Assembly (NCBI RefSeq): GCF_000382225.1
Contig: NZ_KB907822.1
Location: 1 to 58,506 of the forward strand
DNA length: 58,506 nt
Source of the DNA: Hymenobacter aerophilus DSM 13606
GTDB taxonomy: Bacteria > Bacteroidota > Bacteroidia > Cytophagales > Hymenobacteraceae
Reading direction: 5' to 3'
The translations under genes and the position numbers were made by a program. The notes below the pieces were generated by a model. The model was not told the origin of the DNA. It did no database searches and worked only from the letters and a program-made list of their open reading frames with translations. Of the stretch, positions 41,555 through 50,394 are shown piece after piece (position 1 is the first letter of the stretch; each line of letters opens with the position of its first letter).

Positions 41555-44074
41555 TCAGAACTCGAAATAGTCGCCCGGCTGGGGCTCGGCGGGCTTTTTC
41601 GTGGGCCTCTTCACTTCCCAGGTCGGGCGCGGACCGGGCGACGGAGCGGCTGCTCCTAGCGGCGTTGTAGCCGCCTGCCCGGCCGCGGGGCTCCGGCCCG
41701 GCAGCGTGGTACCCGGCAAGGTGGGGCGCGTGGGCAGGCCGGTTTCGTAGCGCACCGCAAAGTTGCTCTCGGTGCCCCGGATGCCCAGCCGTAACGTGGG
41801 GCCATCGGCGCGGGCGGCGGCGCGCGGCAGCAGGCCCGGCAGTAGCGGAATGCGCAGGTGGTAGTCGAGCTGCTGATCGAAGGTGTGGGTGCCGGTAACG
41901 CGAATCAGGGCCGCGGCCCGCACGTTGGAGCGGATTTCCATTTCCGGAATATACACCGTGCGGCTCTGGATGTAGAAGTCGTTGTGCAGCTCGGCGAAGC
42001 GCAGGTGGCGCAGCGTGGCCCGGTCGGCTACCAGGCTCAGCTTCTGCAGCGGCTCGAAACCAACCAGCTCGCCCTGCCGGATGGTGGCCTTGATTTGGGC
42101 TTCCAGCCGGTCGGGCAGCGGGCGCAGCTGCCCATCGAAATACGTATCCGACTCGGCCGAAGCCGTGAGCGTGCCCCGCAGGTGGCGGCTGGTGATAAAG
42201 TGCTGGCCGAAATCCTCGAACACGTAAAACAGGCTGTCGAGCCGCACTTGCTGGCAGCTGGCCACGGTGCTGGCCTTCAGCAGCCGGGGCTGGCGGGCGT
42301 CCACGGTGCCGCGCACGTTCAGCTGGCCCCCGGCTGCCAGCAGCCGCAGCCCCGGCGAGCTGAATACCTGGTTTTGCAGCCGCAGCGTGCCGCGCAGCTG
42401 CCGGCCCCGCAGCCGCCGGTAGCGCACCTGCCGGGCCTGGGTCTGCACATCGAGCACCAGCCGGCCCGGTACATGCAGCCCGCCAGCCGCCACCGCGCCG
42501 CTACTGCCCGATTTACCTCCGGCCGGCTGATAAGCATACAGGAGCTGGTTGAAATCGAGCAGGTTAGACATCAGATTGGCTTCGATGCGCAGCGGCTGAC
42601 CCGGCGCCAGCGCCCAGCCGGTGGCGTTGCGCACCGTGCCCCGGCCCCGGAAGTCGGAATTACCCAAGCGGCCCTGCAGGCCAGTAACGGCCACGTCGGC
42701 GCCGCGCAGTGCCAGCTGGCCCGTCAGGCCGGTGAAGGGCTGCCGGAAGTCGCGCAGCTGCAGCCGGACGTTGCGCAAGGCCAGCTCGCCGCTCGCCTGC
42801 CGGGCCGTTGGCCGGCGGCGCAGGGTTTCCAGCGGCCCGCTCAGGGCCAGGTGCAGGCTGGCCTCGCCCGAGGCCGCCCGCACGGCTGCCACGGGGAAAA
42901 ACTTCAGGGCCCGGGCCACGTCCAGCTCGGCCTGCAGCTCCAGGTTGATGACGGGCTTCACCAGGTTTTCGAGCCGCAGCCTGCCGCCAAACGGCCGGCT
43001 GGCCAGTTGCCCGCGCACCTGCTCCAGCGTCAGGACGGCCGTTTGGGCGGCCCGGCCCGCGCCGTTGCTGAAACGGCCCGTCAAACTCACGTCCTCCACC
43101 TGCTGGCGGTACTCCGGATGGAAAAAGGCAGCCTGCCGGCAGCCAAACCGCACCTCTACGGCCGGGTTGCGCTGCTCCGACCACTCGCCGCGCACGGTGC
43201 CCTCGAAATACACCTGCCCCCGGCTGCGGTAGCCGGCCAGCCGCCGCGTCAGGCGAGGTGGTAGCAGGGCCAGCACCGCCTTCACATCGGCCTGCCGGGC
43301 AGCGGCCTGCAAATGCAGCTGCGAGGCCTTCGTGTAATCAATGGTGCCCGAAACCGAATAGGTGGCCGGGCCCACGGCCACGGTAGAAGGCCGGATGGTC
43401 ACCCGCTCGCCGGCCCGATCCACGGCAAGCAGCACGTTCAGGTGCACGTCTTTCTGCCGGAAGTAGTCGTCGGAGCCCAGCCGCACGGTTTCGATGTGGG
43501 CCGGGCCGGTGGTGGTTACCTCCACGCGGGGCCCATCGAGGCGCACGGCGGCCCGCAGGTCGGGCGTTTGAAGGGCGAAGAACTGCTGCCGGGCCGCATC
43601 GGTGTACGTGGCCCGCACGCGCTCCAGCCGGATGCCCCGTAGCTCCAGCACGAAGGGCTGCTCGTCGGTTGTCGTTGTGTCGGGTTTGATAATGAGGTAG
43701 TTGGGCTGGCCGGCGTCGTCGCGGCGCAGGTGCAGCTGCCCGTCGGCGAGCGTGAGGCGGCGGATGCGGTAGTGCCCGCGCAGCAAATCCAGGGCGTCGA
43801 AGGCGCAATAGAGGCGGCGCGCCCGCAGCAGCCGGGTGGTATCGGCGGGCAAGGAGCCCTGCACCGCCACGTCGTGCAGCGTGATGGAGAGGCGCGGGAA
43901 CTGGTCGAGCACCGACACGTCGAGGCGGCTGGCGCGCACGGGCACGGCCAGGTGCTGGTTGAGGGCCACCACGAAGCGGCCAATCAGCCAGTCCTGCCCC
44001 AGCCATAGCCCCAACCCGGCCGCCAGCAGCAGGCCCAGCAGCGTCAGCCCCAGAATTTTCAGTAATCTTCCCAC
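41555..44074 (-). CDS. AsmA family inner-membrane protein
   Basis: I start at GTG 44072-44074, since the single N-terminal membrane helix (LKILGLTLLGLLLAAGLGLWLG) follows directly; the frame stays open to 44236 but runs through promoter-like DNA. The protein of 839 residues has an AsmA N-terminal chorein-like domain (SRLDVSVLDQFPRLSITLHD) and a long repetitive beta region ending in the AsmA_2 part (HTFDQQLDYHLRIPLLPG). A Pro-rich tail closes it. Such bridge-like proteins move phospholipids or affect outer-membrane assembly. Confidence 0.88.
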   Translation of the reverse strand: MGRLLKILGLTLLGLLLAAGLGLWLGQDWLIGRFVVALNQHLAVPVRASRLDVSVLDQFPRLSITLHDVAVQGSLPADTTRLLRARRLYCAFDALDLLRGHYRIRRLTLADGQLHLRRDDAGQPNYLIIKPDTTTTDEQPFVLELRGIRLERVRATYTDAARQQFFALQTPDLRAAVRLDGPRVEVTTTGPAHIETVRLGSDDYFRQKDVHLNVLLAVDRAGERVTIRPSTVAVGPATYSVSGTIDYTKASQLHLQAAARQADVKAVLALLPPRLTRRLAGYRSRGQVYFEGTVRGEWSEQRNPAVEVRFGCRQAAFFHPEYRQQVEDVSLTGRFSNGAGRAAQTAVLTLEQVRGQLASRPFGGRLRLENLVKPVINLELQAELDVARALKFFPVAAVRAASGEASLHLALSGPLETLRRRPTARQASGELALRNVRLQLRDFRQPFTGLTGQLALRGADVAVTGLQGRLGNSDFRGRGTVRNATGWALAPGQPLRIEANLMSNLLDFNQLLYAYQPAGGKSGSSGAVAAGGLHVPGRLVLDVQTQARQVRYRRLRGRQLRGTLRLQNQVFSSPGLRLLAAGGQLNVRGTVDARQPRLLKASTVASCQQVRLDSLFYVFEDFGQHFITSRHLRGTLTASAESDTYFDGQLRPLPDRLEAQIKATIRQGELVGFEPLQKLSLVADRATLRHLRFAELHNDFYIQSRTVYIPEMEIRSNVRAAALIRVTGTHTFDQQLDYHLRIPLLPGLLPRAAARADGPTLRLGIRGTESNFAVRYETGLPTRPTLPGTTLPGRSPAAGQAATTPLGAAAPSPGPRPTWEVKRPTKKPAEPQPGDYFEF

Positions 44075-44160
44075 CGGCACGCCTTCGTTTTTACAACCGA
44101 AATTTCTGACTGGCAAGGGGTTCCCCGCCAAAGCGGCCCGGCTCCGAAAATTTCTTAGCC

Positions 44161-44210
44161 CAAAGATGGGGGAAAGTGTTGCGTTTTCAGAAACGAGCCC
44201 CCATCTTTGC
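44161..44210. promoter_or_regulatory. Symmetric divergent promoters of asmA and tRNA-Val
   Basis: CAAAGATGGGGG (44161-44172) and CCCCCATCTTTG (44198-44209) are perfect 12-bp complements. Each carries a CATCTTTG -7-like element pointing outward, one toward the AsmA gene and one toward the tRNAs. For the tRNA side, TTG at 44179-44181 is 20 bp upstream of the -7 and can serve as -33. Confidence 0.6.
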
Positions 44211-44237
44211 CATCCCAAACGACGGGAAACGCCCATC

Positions 44238-44312
44238 GGGAGATTAGCTCAGCTGGTTCAGAGCATCTGCCTTACAAGCAGAGGGTCACTGGTTCGAACC
44301 CAGTATCTCCCA
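44238..44312 (+). tRNA. tRNA-Val (UAC), copy 1
   Basis: The complete cloverleaf has acceptor GGGAGAT/ATCTCCC, D-arm AGCTCAGCTGGTTCAGAGC, anticodon stem TCTGC/GCAGA around CTTACAA (anticodon TAC), and T-arm CTGGTTCGAACCCAG. The discriminator is A and CCA is not encoded in full. It is identical to the next copy. Confidence 0.97.
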
Positions 44313-44335
44313 CTATTTTTCAGTACGCTTACCCC

Positions 44336-44410
44336 GGGAGATTAGCTCAGCTGGTTCAGAGCATCTGCCTTACAAGCAGAGGGTCACTGGTTCGAACCCA
44401 GTATCTCCCA
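44336..44410 (+). tRNA. tRNA-Val (UAC), copy 2
   Basis: This is an exact duplicate of the tRNA at 44238-44312, 23 bp downstream in the same transcript, followed by a strong terminator. Confidence 0.97.
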
Positions 44411-44416
44411 CACACG

Positions 44417-44450
44417 AAAAGGACTGCCGCTTGCGGCGGTCCTTTTTTGT
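44417..44450 (+). terminator. Terminator of the tRNA-Val pair
   Basis: AAAAGGAC-TGCCGC pairs with GCGGCG-GTCCTTTT around a 2-base loop, followed by TTGTTTTG. Confidence 0.85.
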
Positions 44451-44527
44451 TTTGGGCAGTTCGATGGCTACTGGCCAGCCGGTTGCCCCGTTGATGTGCT
44501 GCCTTGCCCGATTTCCACCGGTTTACT

Positions 44528-46114
44528 ATGCGTTTTTCTGCTGCGGTTCGCCGGTTTGGCGTGAGGGCCTTTTTCGGATTGCTGCTGGTGCTGGGCGGAT
44601 TGCTGGTGAGCGACTACGGCGTGTCGTGGGATGAGCCTACCGACCAGCTCAACGGCCTGGTTAGCCTGCGTTACGTGGCCGATGTGGTGCAGGGCCACGA
44701 ACCGTATCCTGTTGAAAAGTACCGCGACAGTGACCACGGGGTGTTATTTGAGCTGCCGATGACCCTGGTGGCCCGCTACGGTTTGGGCCTGGTGGGCGAG
44801 CAGGTCAGCCGAAACTATTACTTAGTTCGCCACGGGCTCACGTTTTTGCTGGTAGTCGGCGGGCTGGGCGCGCTCTATGGGCTGGCCCGGCTCCGGCTGC
44901 GTCGGCGGGCGCTGGCGCTGCTGCCGGTAGTGCTGTTTGTGCTTTCGCCCCGGTTGTTTGCCGAGTCGTTTTACAACGCCAAAGACCTGCTGTTTCTGGC
45001 GGCCTTCACGCTGGGTATGTTCACGCTGGCCCGGCTCGTGCAGCGCCCCACCCTGGGCCGTGCGCTGCTGCATGGGCTGGCCACGGCCGCCGCCACCGAT
45101 ATCCGGCTGCTGGGCCTGCTGCTGGTTCCTTTCACGCTGGTTCTGTTGCTGCTGGAAGTGCTGCTGCCCACCCGACCCGGCGCCCAGCCCCAGCAAGTGG
45201 CTGCCGTGGTCGGCGCTTACCTGGTGGGCGCCGCCGTTGCAACCGTGGCGGGCTGGCCCTATCTGTGGGGTAACCCGCTGCCCCGGCTGCTGGCGGCCTT
45301 TCAGCGGATGGGCCACTTTCCCTGGCAGGGAGAAGTGCTGTACTGGGGGAAGCTGGAAGTGGCGCAGCATCTGCCCTGGCACTACGGCACCGTCTGGCTG
45401 CTGATTACCACCCCGGTTGCCTACTGGGTGGCCGCCGCAGTTGGGCTGGTGCTGGCTGCTATCCGCTTCCGGCGCCGGCCGCTGGCGCAGTTGCGCACCC
45501 TCGATGGCCGCCTCGACCTGCTGTTCTGTGGCTGGCTGCTGCTGCCTTTCCTGCTCGTAATCAGCATGCAGTCGGTACTCTACGACGGCTGGCGGCACCT
45601 ATATTTCGTGTACCCGGCCCTGCTGCTGCTGGCCGTTTCGGCGGGCCGGCAGTTGTGGCAGCAGGGGCGCGAAAGTCGCTGGGGCCGGCCGCTGCTGCTG
45701 GGGCTGGGGCTGCTGGCCGGGCTCGAAATGGGCCTCACCGCCGTGCGCATGGTGTGCATGCACCCGCAGCAGCAGGTGTATTTTAGCTTCCTGACCAACC
45801 AGCAGGTGGAACGCAACTTCGAGCGCGACTACTGGGGGCTGGCCTACCGCCAGGGCCTGGAGTACCTGGTGCGCCGCCATCCTACCGGGCCTATTTACGT
45901 GGCCGTCGCCGAAGGGCAATCCTTCCTGAACAATCTGGTCTGGCTGAGCCCTGCCGATCAGCAGCGCATCCACCTGACTGCCCCCGGCCCCGGTCGGTAC
46001 TACCTGTTCGGCTACCGCGCCTGGGCCGGGCCGCCGCCACCAACCCTGGGCCGCACAGTATATCAGGTGCAGGCCGATGGCCTGCCGATTCTGTCGGTGC
46101 TATACCAGCCCTAA
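44528..46114 (+). CDS. GT39/ArnT-like membrane glycosyltransferase
   Basis: The start is ATG 44528; a TTG eight codons earlier is open. The 528-residue protein has about ten to eleven helices. Just after helix 1 comes SDYGVSWDEPTDQLN, the periplasmic Asp-Glu motif of polyprenol-phosphate-sugar dependent (GT-C) transferases. FAESFYNAKDLLFLAAFTLG and VLYDGWRHLYFVYPA also fit this group. It probably transfers a sugar from a lipid carrier at the periplasmic face; acceptor and sugar are unknown. No glycan gene cluster surrounds it. Confidence 0.8.
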   Translation: MRFSAAVRRFGVRAFFGLLLVLGGLLVSDYGVSWDEPTDQLNGLVSLRYVADVVQGHEPYPVEKYRDSDHGVLFELPMTLVARYGLGLVGEQVSRNYYLVRHGLTFLLVVGGLGALYGLARLRLRRRALALLPVVLFVLSPRLFAESFYNAKDLLFLAAFTLGMFTLARLVQRPTLGRALLHGLATAAATDIRLLGLLLVPFTLVLLLLEVLLPTRPGAQPQQVAAVVGAYLVGAAVATVAGWPYLWGNPLPRLLAAFQRMGHFPWQGEVLYWGKLEVAQHLPWHYGTVWLLITTPVAYWVAAAVGLVLAAIRFRRRPLAQLRTLDGRLDLLFCGWLLLPFLLVISMQSVLYDGWRHLYFVYPALLLLAVSAGRQLWQQGRESRWGRPLLLGLGLLAGLEMGLTAVRMVCMHPQQQVYFSFLTNQQVERNFERDYWGLAYRQGLEYLVRRHPTGPIYVAVAEGQSFLNNLVWLSPADQQRIHLTAPGPGRYYLFGYRAWAGPPPPTLGRTVYQVQADGLPILSVLYQP

Positions 46115-46259
46115 AAAAGCATTTCTTGCATCCCGGGTCTGGGCGGTCAGCTAGTCGTTACTCAGGCCGGTTTTCGCTCATCTGGCCGATACCTGTTTCC
46201 TTTGAAGTAATTCCCTCCAAGCTAACGGCTAACCGCTGGTAGCTATCAGCGCGAAAAAT

Positions 46260-47432
46260 ATGCCGCTCCTCGAAGTCACTACGCCCGCCCTCGTCCGCCA
46301 GTTCCTGGATTTGCCGGCCCGGCTCTACCAAAACCAGCCCAACTGGATTTCGCCCCTCGACCCGGAGATTGAAGCCGTGTTCGATCCGGCCAAAAACGCG
46401 CTTTTTGCCCGCGGCGAGGCCATCCGCTGGGTGCTGACCGATGCGGCCGGCGCGGTAATAGGGCGGGTGGCGGCCTTCATCAACCGCGACGCCGAGCAGC
46501 CCGACCCCACGCTGCCGGTGGGCGGCATGGGCTTTTTCGAGTGCCAAAACGACCAAGCGGCGGCCAACGAGCTGTTTGAGGCTGCCCGGCGCTGGCTGGC
46601 CGACCGCGGCATGCAGGCCATGGACGGCCCCATCAATTTCGGCGAGCGGGACCGGTTCTGGGGGCTGCTGACGGAAGGCTTCACCGAGCCCAACTACGGC
46701 ATGTTCTTCCACCAGCCCTACTACCAGCAGCTGTTCGAGCAGTACGGCTTCGAGCTGTTTTTCCGGCAGTACACCTGCTACCGCGAGGTCGATACGCCCC
46801 TGCACCCGGCCTTCTCGCGGGCTTTCGACACGTACGCGCAGCAGTACCCGGCCTTCCGGTTTCAGCACGCCAACAAGCGCGACGCCGAGAAGCTGGCCCA
46901 CGATTTCCACCACGTGTACAATCTGGCCTGGGCCAACCACAGCGGCATCAACCCCATGAGCCTCGACAAGGCCCGCGAGCTGGTAAAGCAGATGCAGCCC
47001 GTGCTCGATGAGCGCCTGCTCTGGTTTGCTTACCACCACGACGAGCCCATTGCCTTCTTCGTGAGCCTGCCCGAACTCAACCAGATGTTCAAGCACGTCA
47101 GCCGCCGGTTTGGGCTGCTGGCCAAACTGCACTTCCTCTGGGAAAAGCGTAAATACCAGCAGCGGCGCGACAAAAAGCTGTTCGGCGTCATCTTCGGGGT
47201 GGTGCCCGAGTGGCAGGGCAAGGGCATCGAAAGCGCCCTGATGGTGCACGCCCGCGCCGAGTTTATGCGCGCCGGCTACCGCGAAATTGAGATGAATTGG
47301 ATTGGTGACTTCAACCCGCGCATGCTGGCCGTTACGCGCTCCATCGGCGCCCGCATCTACAAAACCCACGTCACCTACCGCTACCTCTTCGACCGCGAAC
47401 GGCCGTTCGAACGCAGTCCGATTATTCGTTGA
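46260..47432 (+). CDS. GNAT-fold protein of unknown substrate
   Basis: This 390-residue soluble protein has two GNAT-like halves. The C-terminal half shows the acetyl-CoA loop region as FGVIFGVVPEWQGKGIESAL then MVHARAEFMRAGYREIEMNW, close to the canonical V-x-P-x-x-Q/R-G-K-G. NWISPLDPEIEAVFDP near the N-terminus and GPINFGERDRFWGLL are conserved in this Bacteroidota family. The acyl acceptor is not known. AGCTAACGG-type words lie just upstream (46218-46245). Confidence 0.8.
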   Translation: MPLLEVTTPALVRQFLDLPARLYQNQPNWISPLDPEIEAVFDPAKNALFARGEAIRWVLTDAAGAVIGRVAAFINRDAEQPDPTLPVGGMGFFECQNDQAAANELFEAARRWLADRGMQAMDGPINFGERDRFWGLLTEGFTEPNYGMFFHQPYYQQLFEQYGFELFFRQYTCYREVDTPLHPAFSRAFDTYAQQYPAFRFQHANKRDAEKLAHDFHHVYNLAWANHSGINPMSLDKARELVKQMQPVLDERLLWFAYHHDEPIAFFVSLPELNQMFKHVSRRFGLLAKLHFLWEKRKYQQRRDKKLFGVIFGVVPEWQGKGIESALMVHARAEFMRAGYREIEMNWIGDFNPRMLAVTRSIGARIYKTHVTYRYLFDRERPFERSPIIR

Positions 47433-47453
47433 GTTGCGGGGAGAAACCTCTCT

Positions 47454-47544
47454 GTCATTCAGAGCGCAGCGAAGAATCTCGCGTGAGCCGTTATAACGAT
47501 TGTTTAACGGCTCACGCGAGATTCTTCGCTGCGCTCTGGATGAC
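47454..47544. repeat. REP-like inverted repeat, copy E
   Basis: The 40-bp arms 47454-47493 and 47505-47544 have one mismatch and a loop of only 11 bp. The arms run GTCATTCAGAGCG then CAGCGAAGAATCTCGCG then TGAGCCGTTA. It fills the gap between the convergent GNAT and coaE genes. Confidence 0.92.
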
Positions 47545-47551
47545 GTATTCT

Positions 47552-48154
47552 CTACTTCGCCAAACCCCTCAGCTCCGCGTCCAGCTTTAGTACCTGCGGG
47601 ATGAGCAGGTGCTCGTCATCATTGTGGATTACGTAGTTGGCGCGGGCCAGCTTTTCCTCCTCGCTGAGCTGCTTGCCGATGATGGTGAGCACATCGTGGG
47701 CCGTGCGGTGCAGGTCGCGGCGCAGCACCCGCTCCTGGCGCAACGCCTGGGGGGCAAAAACGGTGATGATGCGGTCGAGCTGCCGGTAAGCGCCCGACTC
47801 GTAGAGCAGGGCGGCTTCCTTGAGCACGTAGGCGCAGCCCTCGGCCTGGCGCGCCGCGGACCACGCGGCAAAGTCGCGACCAACATGTGGATGCACCAGC
47901 GCGTTGAGGCGGGCCAGCTGGGCGGGGTCGGGGAAGGCCACGCGGGCCAGGTAGGTGCGGTCGAGGTGGCCCTGGGCGTCAAAGGTTTCGGGACCGAAGG
48001 CGGCGGTAAGTTCCTGGCGCAGCTGCGGGTCGTGGGCCATCACCCATTTGGCGCGGCTGTCGGAGTCGTACAGCGGCACACCCAGCACCCGAAACAGCCG
48101 CCCGACGATGCTTTTGCCCGAGCCAATACCGCCCGTAATTCCGATTTTGAGCAT
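47552..48154 (-). CDS. coaE: Dephospho-CoA kinase
   Basis: The start is ATG 48152-48154, directly before KIGITGGIGSGKS; the longer frame would add 27 residues encoded by an inverted repeat. The 200-residue P-loop kinase has Walker A GGIGSGKS (8-15), VPLYDSDSRAKWVM and VLKEAALLYESGAY of the CoA domain. It phosphorylates dephospho-CoA in the last step of CoA synthesis. It closes the ybbR-yajC-DUF1573 cluster. Confidence 0.96.
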   Translation of the reverse strand: MLKIGITGGIGSGKSIVGRLFRVLGVPLYDSDSRAKWVMAHDPQLRQELTAAFGPETFDAQGHLDRTYLARVAFPDPAQLARLNALVHPHVGRDFAAWSAARQAEGCAYVLKEAALLYESGAYRQLDRIITVFAPQALRQERVLRRDLHRTAHDVLTIIGKQLSEEEKLARANYVIHNDDEHLLIPQVLKLDAELRGLAK

Positions 48155-48166
48155 GTTGCTGGTCTT

Positions 48167-48234
48167 TGGTGGGTGGTTTTTGGTTCTTGGTTTTCTTTGG
48201 GGATTTACGGCCAAAAACCAAAAACCACCCACCA
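48167..48234. repeat. 19-bp inverted repeat before coaE
   Basis: TGGTGGGTGGTTTTTGGTT (48167-48185) and its exact complement (48216-48234) enclose 30 bp of further TTGG/CCAA words. It fills nearly the whole coaE-ybbR gap and overlaps the coaE leader. Confidence 0.85.
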
Positions 48235-48241
48235 AAAACCA

Positions 48242-49204
48242 CTACTCGCTCTGCACCCGCACACCCCGCGTGAGCACGAGGTAGCCGCGCACCTGGGGCG
48301 GCTTGCGCGACAGGAAGGGGCGCAGCACCGAGTCGGGGGAGCTGCCGAACTGGCCGTAGTGCAGCTGCACCCGCAGCTGGTCGGGGCGGAAGGAGGCCGT
48401 GTCTTCGGGGAAAAACTGCAGCCGCACGCGCACCGTGGCCGGCGTGAGGCGGAAGCGGCGGCCGGCGGGCGCATCGAGCAGCTCGGGCACCACATCGACG
48501 GGCAGCGTGACGACGGGCCGGCGCACGAGGCGCACGCGCACATCGGTTACGCTGGTCTGCACCTGGTCGGGGCCGCCGATGGGCACGCGCACGTCGCCGT
48601 CGGTGGAGCCGGCCGGGGCCTGGGGCAGGTGTACGGGGTAGGGGTCGGGCAGGGAGTTGACTTTGCCCGCGGGGCCGGTGAAGGTAACCACGTTGGGCTC
48701 GAAGCGGGCCTCGTAGGGCAGCGCGGCGCCGTCGGTGGCGGGACTCAGGGCCAGCGGCAGGCGGCGGCTCACCAGCCGGTCGAGGTCAACCCAGAGCGTA
48801 TCGGAAACCAGGTAATTGAGTTGCAGCCCGTCCATGGCCTGCTGCAGGGCGGGGCGCAGGGCGCCGGCTGTGAGGTAGCGGGTGGCCGCGCCGCGCAGCA
48901 GCACTTCGGCCGGGCGCACCTCCAGCGGCAGCTGGCCGCGCAGCAGCTTCCAGCCGCGGCCGGTTACGTTCACGGCTACCTCCTGGGGCAGCGGCTGCAC
49001 CGGCACGAAGCGGGCGTCGTCGTAGCGGCACACCAGCGGGTAGTTGATGCGGGTGGTGTAGGTTTTGTTGAGCGCATTGAGCAGCCAGAACGTGCTGGCC
49101 ACCAGAAAGCACGCCAGCACCGCCCGCCAATAGCTGCGCTCCTGCCCGAAGAATGGGCTGGCAAACCAGCGGAGCAGACGAATACCGGGGCGGGCAGATG
49201 ACAC
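48242..49204 (-). CDS. YbbR-like (CdaR-type) membrane protein
   Basis: The best start is GTG 49202-49204, giving 320 residues; the open frame further upstream runs through a palindrome. One N-terminal membrane helix (YWRAVLACFLVASTFWLLNAL) precedes repeated YbbR beta domains (VAVNVTGRGWKLLRG, VTFTGPAGKVNSL, PVDVVPEL). In Firmicutes CdaR regulates a diadenylate cyclase. In Bacteroidota the gene is kept between yajC and coaE and its role is not settled. Confidence 0.85.
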   Translation of the reverse strand: MSSARPGIRLLRWFASPFFGQERSYWRAVLACFLVASTFWLLNALNKTYTTRINYPLVCRYDDARFVPVQPLPQEVAVNVTGRGWKLLRGQLPLEVRPAEVLLRGAATRYLTAGALRPALQQAMDGLQLNYLVSDTLWVDLDRLVSRRLPLALSPATDGAALPYEARFEPNVVTFTGPAGKVNSLPDPYPVHLPQAPAGSTDGDVRVPIGGPDQVQTSVTDVRVRLVRRPVVTLPVDVVPELLDAPAGRRFRLTPATVRVRLQFFPEDTASFRPDQLRVQLHYGQFGSSPDSVLRPFLSRKPPQVRGYLVLTRGVRVQSE

Positions 49205-49251
49205 AGGCAGGCAGCAGAAAAAAGGGTGAGCGATGCGGGGACGTCGGCATA

Positions 49252-49302
49252 AAAACCGGAATTCCGGCCCCCGGTTGCGCCCGAAGCCGGAATTCCGGTT
49301 TT
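49252..49302. repeat. Double palindrome between yajC and ybbR
   Basis: AAAACCGGAATTCCGG (49252-49267) and CCGGAATTCCGGTTTT (49287-49302) are perfect complements. Each contains the palindrome CCGGAATTCCGG, so the DNA can fold as one stem or two. It lies 56 bp downstream of the yajC stop. Confidence 0.85.
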
Positions 49303-49357
49303 CACAAGGTACTACAAGCGCCGGACTGCGAAGCCGGCACAACGGGCCGCACCCGGT

Positions 49358-49678
49358 TTATTCGGCCACGACTGTCGTTTTGCCGGCTACCTCGCGGGCA
49401 ATGGCGGCGCGGTCGAAGCGCAGGCGCACAGCCTTGTCTACCTCTACCGTCACCGATTCCTCGCTCAGGTCCACGATTTTGCCGTGCAGCCCGCCGATGG
49501 TGACCACGTGGGCCCCTTTTGCCAGGCCCGACCGGAATTTCTTGGCATCGGCCGTGCGCTTTTGCTGGGGCCGGATCATGAAGAAATACACCACGCCGAC
49601 CATGGCAACCAGGGGCAGGTACTGAATAAGGCCACCGGCATCGGTAGCCGGAACTTGCAGCAAAAAAGAAGCGAACAT
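49358..49678 (-). CDS. yajC: Preprotein translocase subunit YajC
   Basis: The 106-residue protein has one membrane helix (LIQYLPLVAMVGVVYFFMI) followed by RPQQKRTADAKKFRSGLAKG and GGLHGKIVDLSEESVTVEVD, the conserved YajC cytoplasmic domain. It associates with SecDF. It is encoded between DUF1573 and ybbR, as in many Bacteroidota. Confidence 0.95.
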   Translation of the reverse strand: MFASFLLQVPATDAGGLIQYLPLVAMVGVVYFFMIRPQQKRTADAKKFRSGLAKGAHVVTIGGLHGKIVDLSEESVTVEVDKAVRLRFDRAAIAREVAGKTTVVAE

Positions 49679-49753
49679 AAGCGGGAATATCAGCGGGAAA
49701 AAGCAGGTTTGGCAACGCCAAGGGCCGGGCGCCAGGGCCCGGCCTCAGGCGGC

Positions 49754-50278
49754 TTACTGCCGGTAGGGGCCTTGCTGGCCGTCGGGCAGGATGTTGGTCT
49801 TAATCACCACCTTGTTGATGCTGGGCTGGGTGTTGGCCTGAATGGCTACCTCCTTGTTCTGCATGCCCGACTTGCCGTGCGAGTCGAACTGCACGTCGAT
49901 GGTGCCCTTGGCGCCGGGCGCAATTGGCTCCTTGGTCCAGTTGGGCGTGGTGCAGCCGCAGGCGGCGGTAGCGTTTTCAATGATGAGCGGCGACTTGCCG
50001 GTGTTGGTGAACTCGAAGGTCGTTTTTACCACGGCACCCGGCTGAATGTCACCAAAATCGTGGTCGGCCTTGGCGAAGGTCATCACCGGGGCATTGGGGT
50101 TCGGAGCCTCGGTTTCGGCCGTTACGTTGGGGTTGTCAACGAGTGGGGCGGCCGTGGCGTTGGCATCAACAGCGGCGGCGTTCATGCCCTCGGTGCCAAC
50201 TTCGCCCTGGTTGTTGTTGCAGGCGCCCATCAGCAGCGTGGCCGAGAGCAGCAGCGTAGAAAAGAAAGTGCGTTTCAT
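49754..50278 (-). CDS. DUF1573 lipoprotein
   Basis: The start is ATG 50276-50278, which opens a lipoprotein signal with lipobox LLMGAC at Cys20. The 174 residues end in one immunoglobulin-like DUF1573 domain (about 65-170): DHDFGDIQPGAVVKTTFEFT, ATAACGCTTPNW and PGAKGTIDVQFDSHGKSG. The family is abundant in Bacteroidota periplasm, and its role is unknown. The invariant CGC cysteines may form a disulfide or bind metal. Confidence 0.9.
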   Translation of the reverse strand: MKRTFFSTLLLSATLLMGACNNNQGEVGTEGMNAAAVDANATAAPLVDNPNVTAETEAPNPNAPVMTFAKADHDFGDIQPGAVVKTTFEFTNTGKSPLIIENATAACGCTTPNWTKEPIAPGAKGTIDVQFDSHGKSGMQNKEVAIQANTQPSINKVVIKTNILPDGQQGPYRQ

Positions 50279-50394
50279 ATGGATCTGAAAATCAAGCGTA
50301 GCAGCCAATTGGCTGCTTCCGAAAGACAAAGATAAGCAGGGTTGAGTTGCCTGGGGTGAGTTGCCGGTTGCCAGTTGTCAGGAGTGAAAGGAAC

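Noticed and set aside
44075..44236. N-terminal extension of the AsmA protein to 44236
   Set aside because: This stretch contains the symmetric promoter elements and would put 54 non-hydrophobic residues before the membrane helix.
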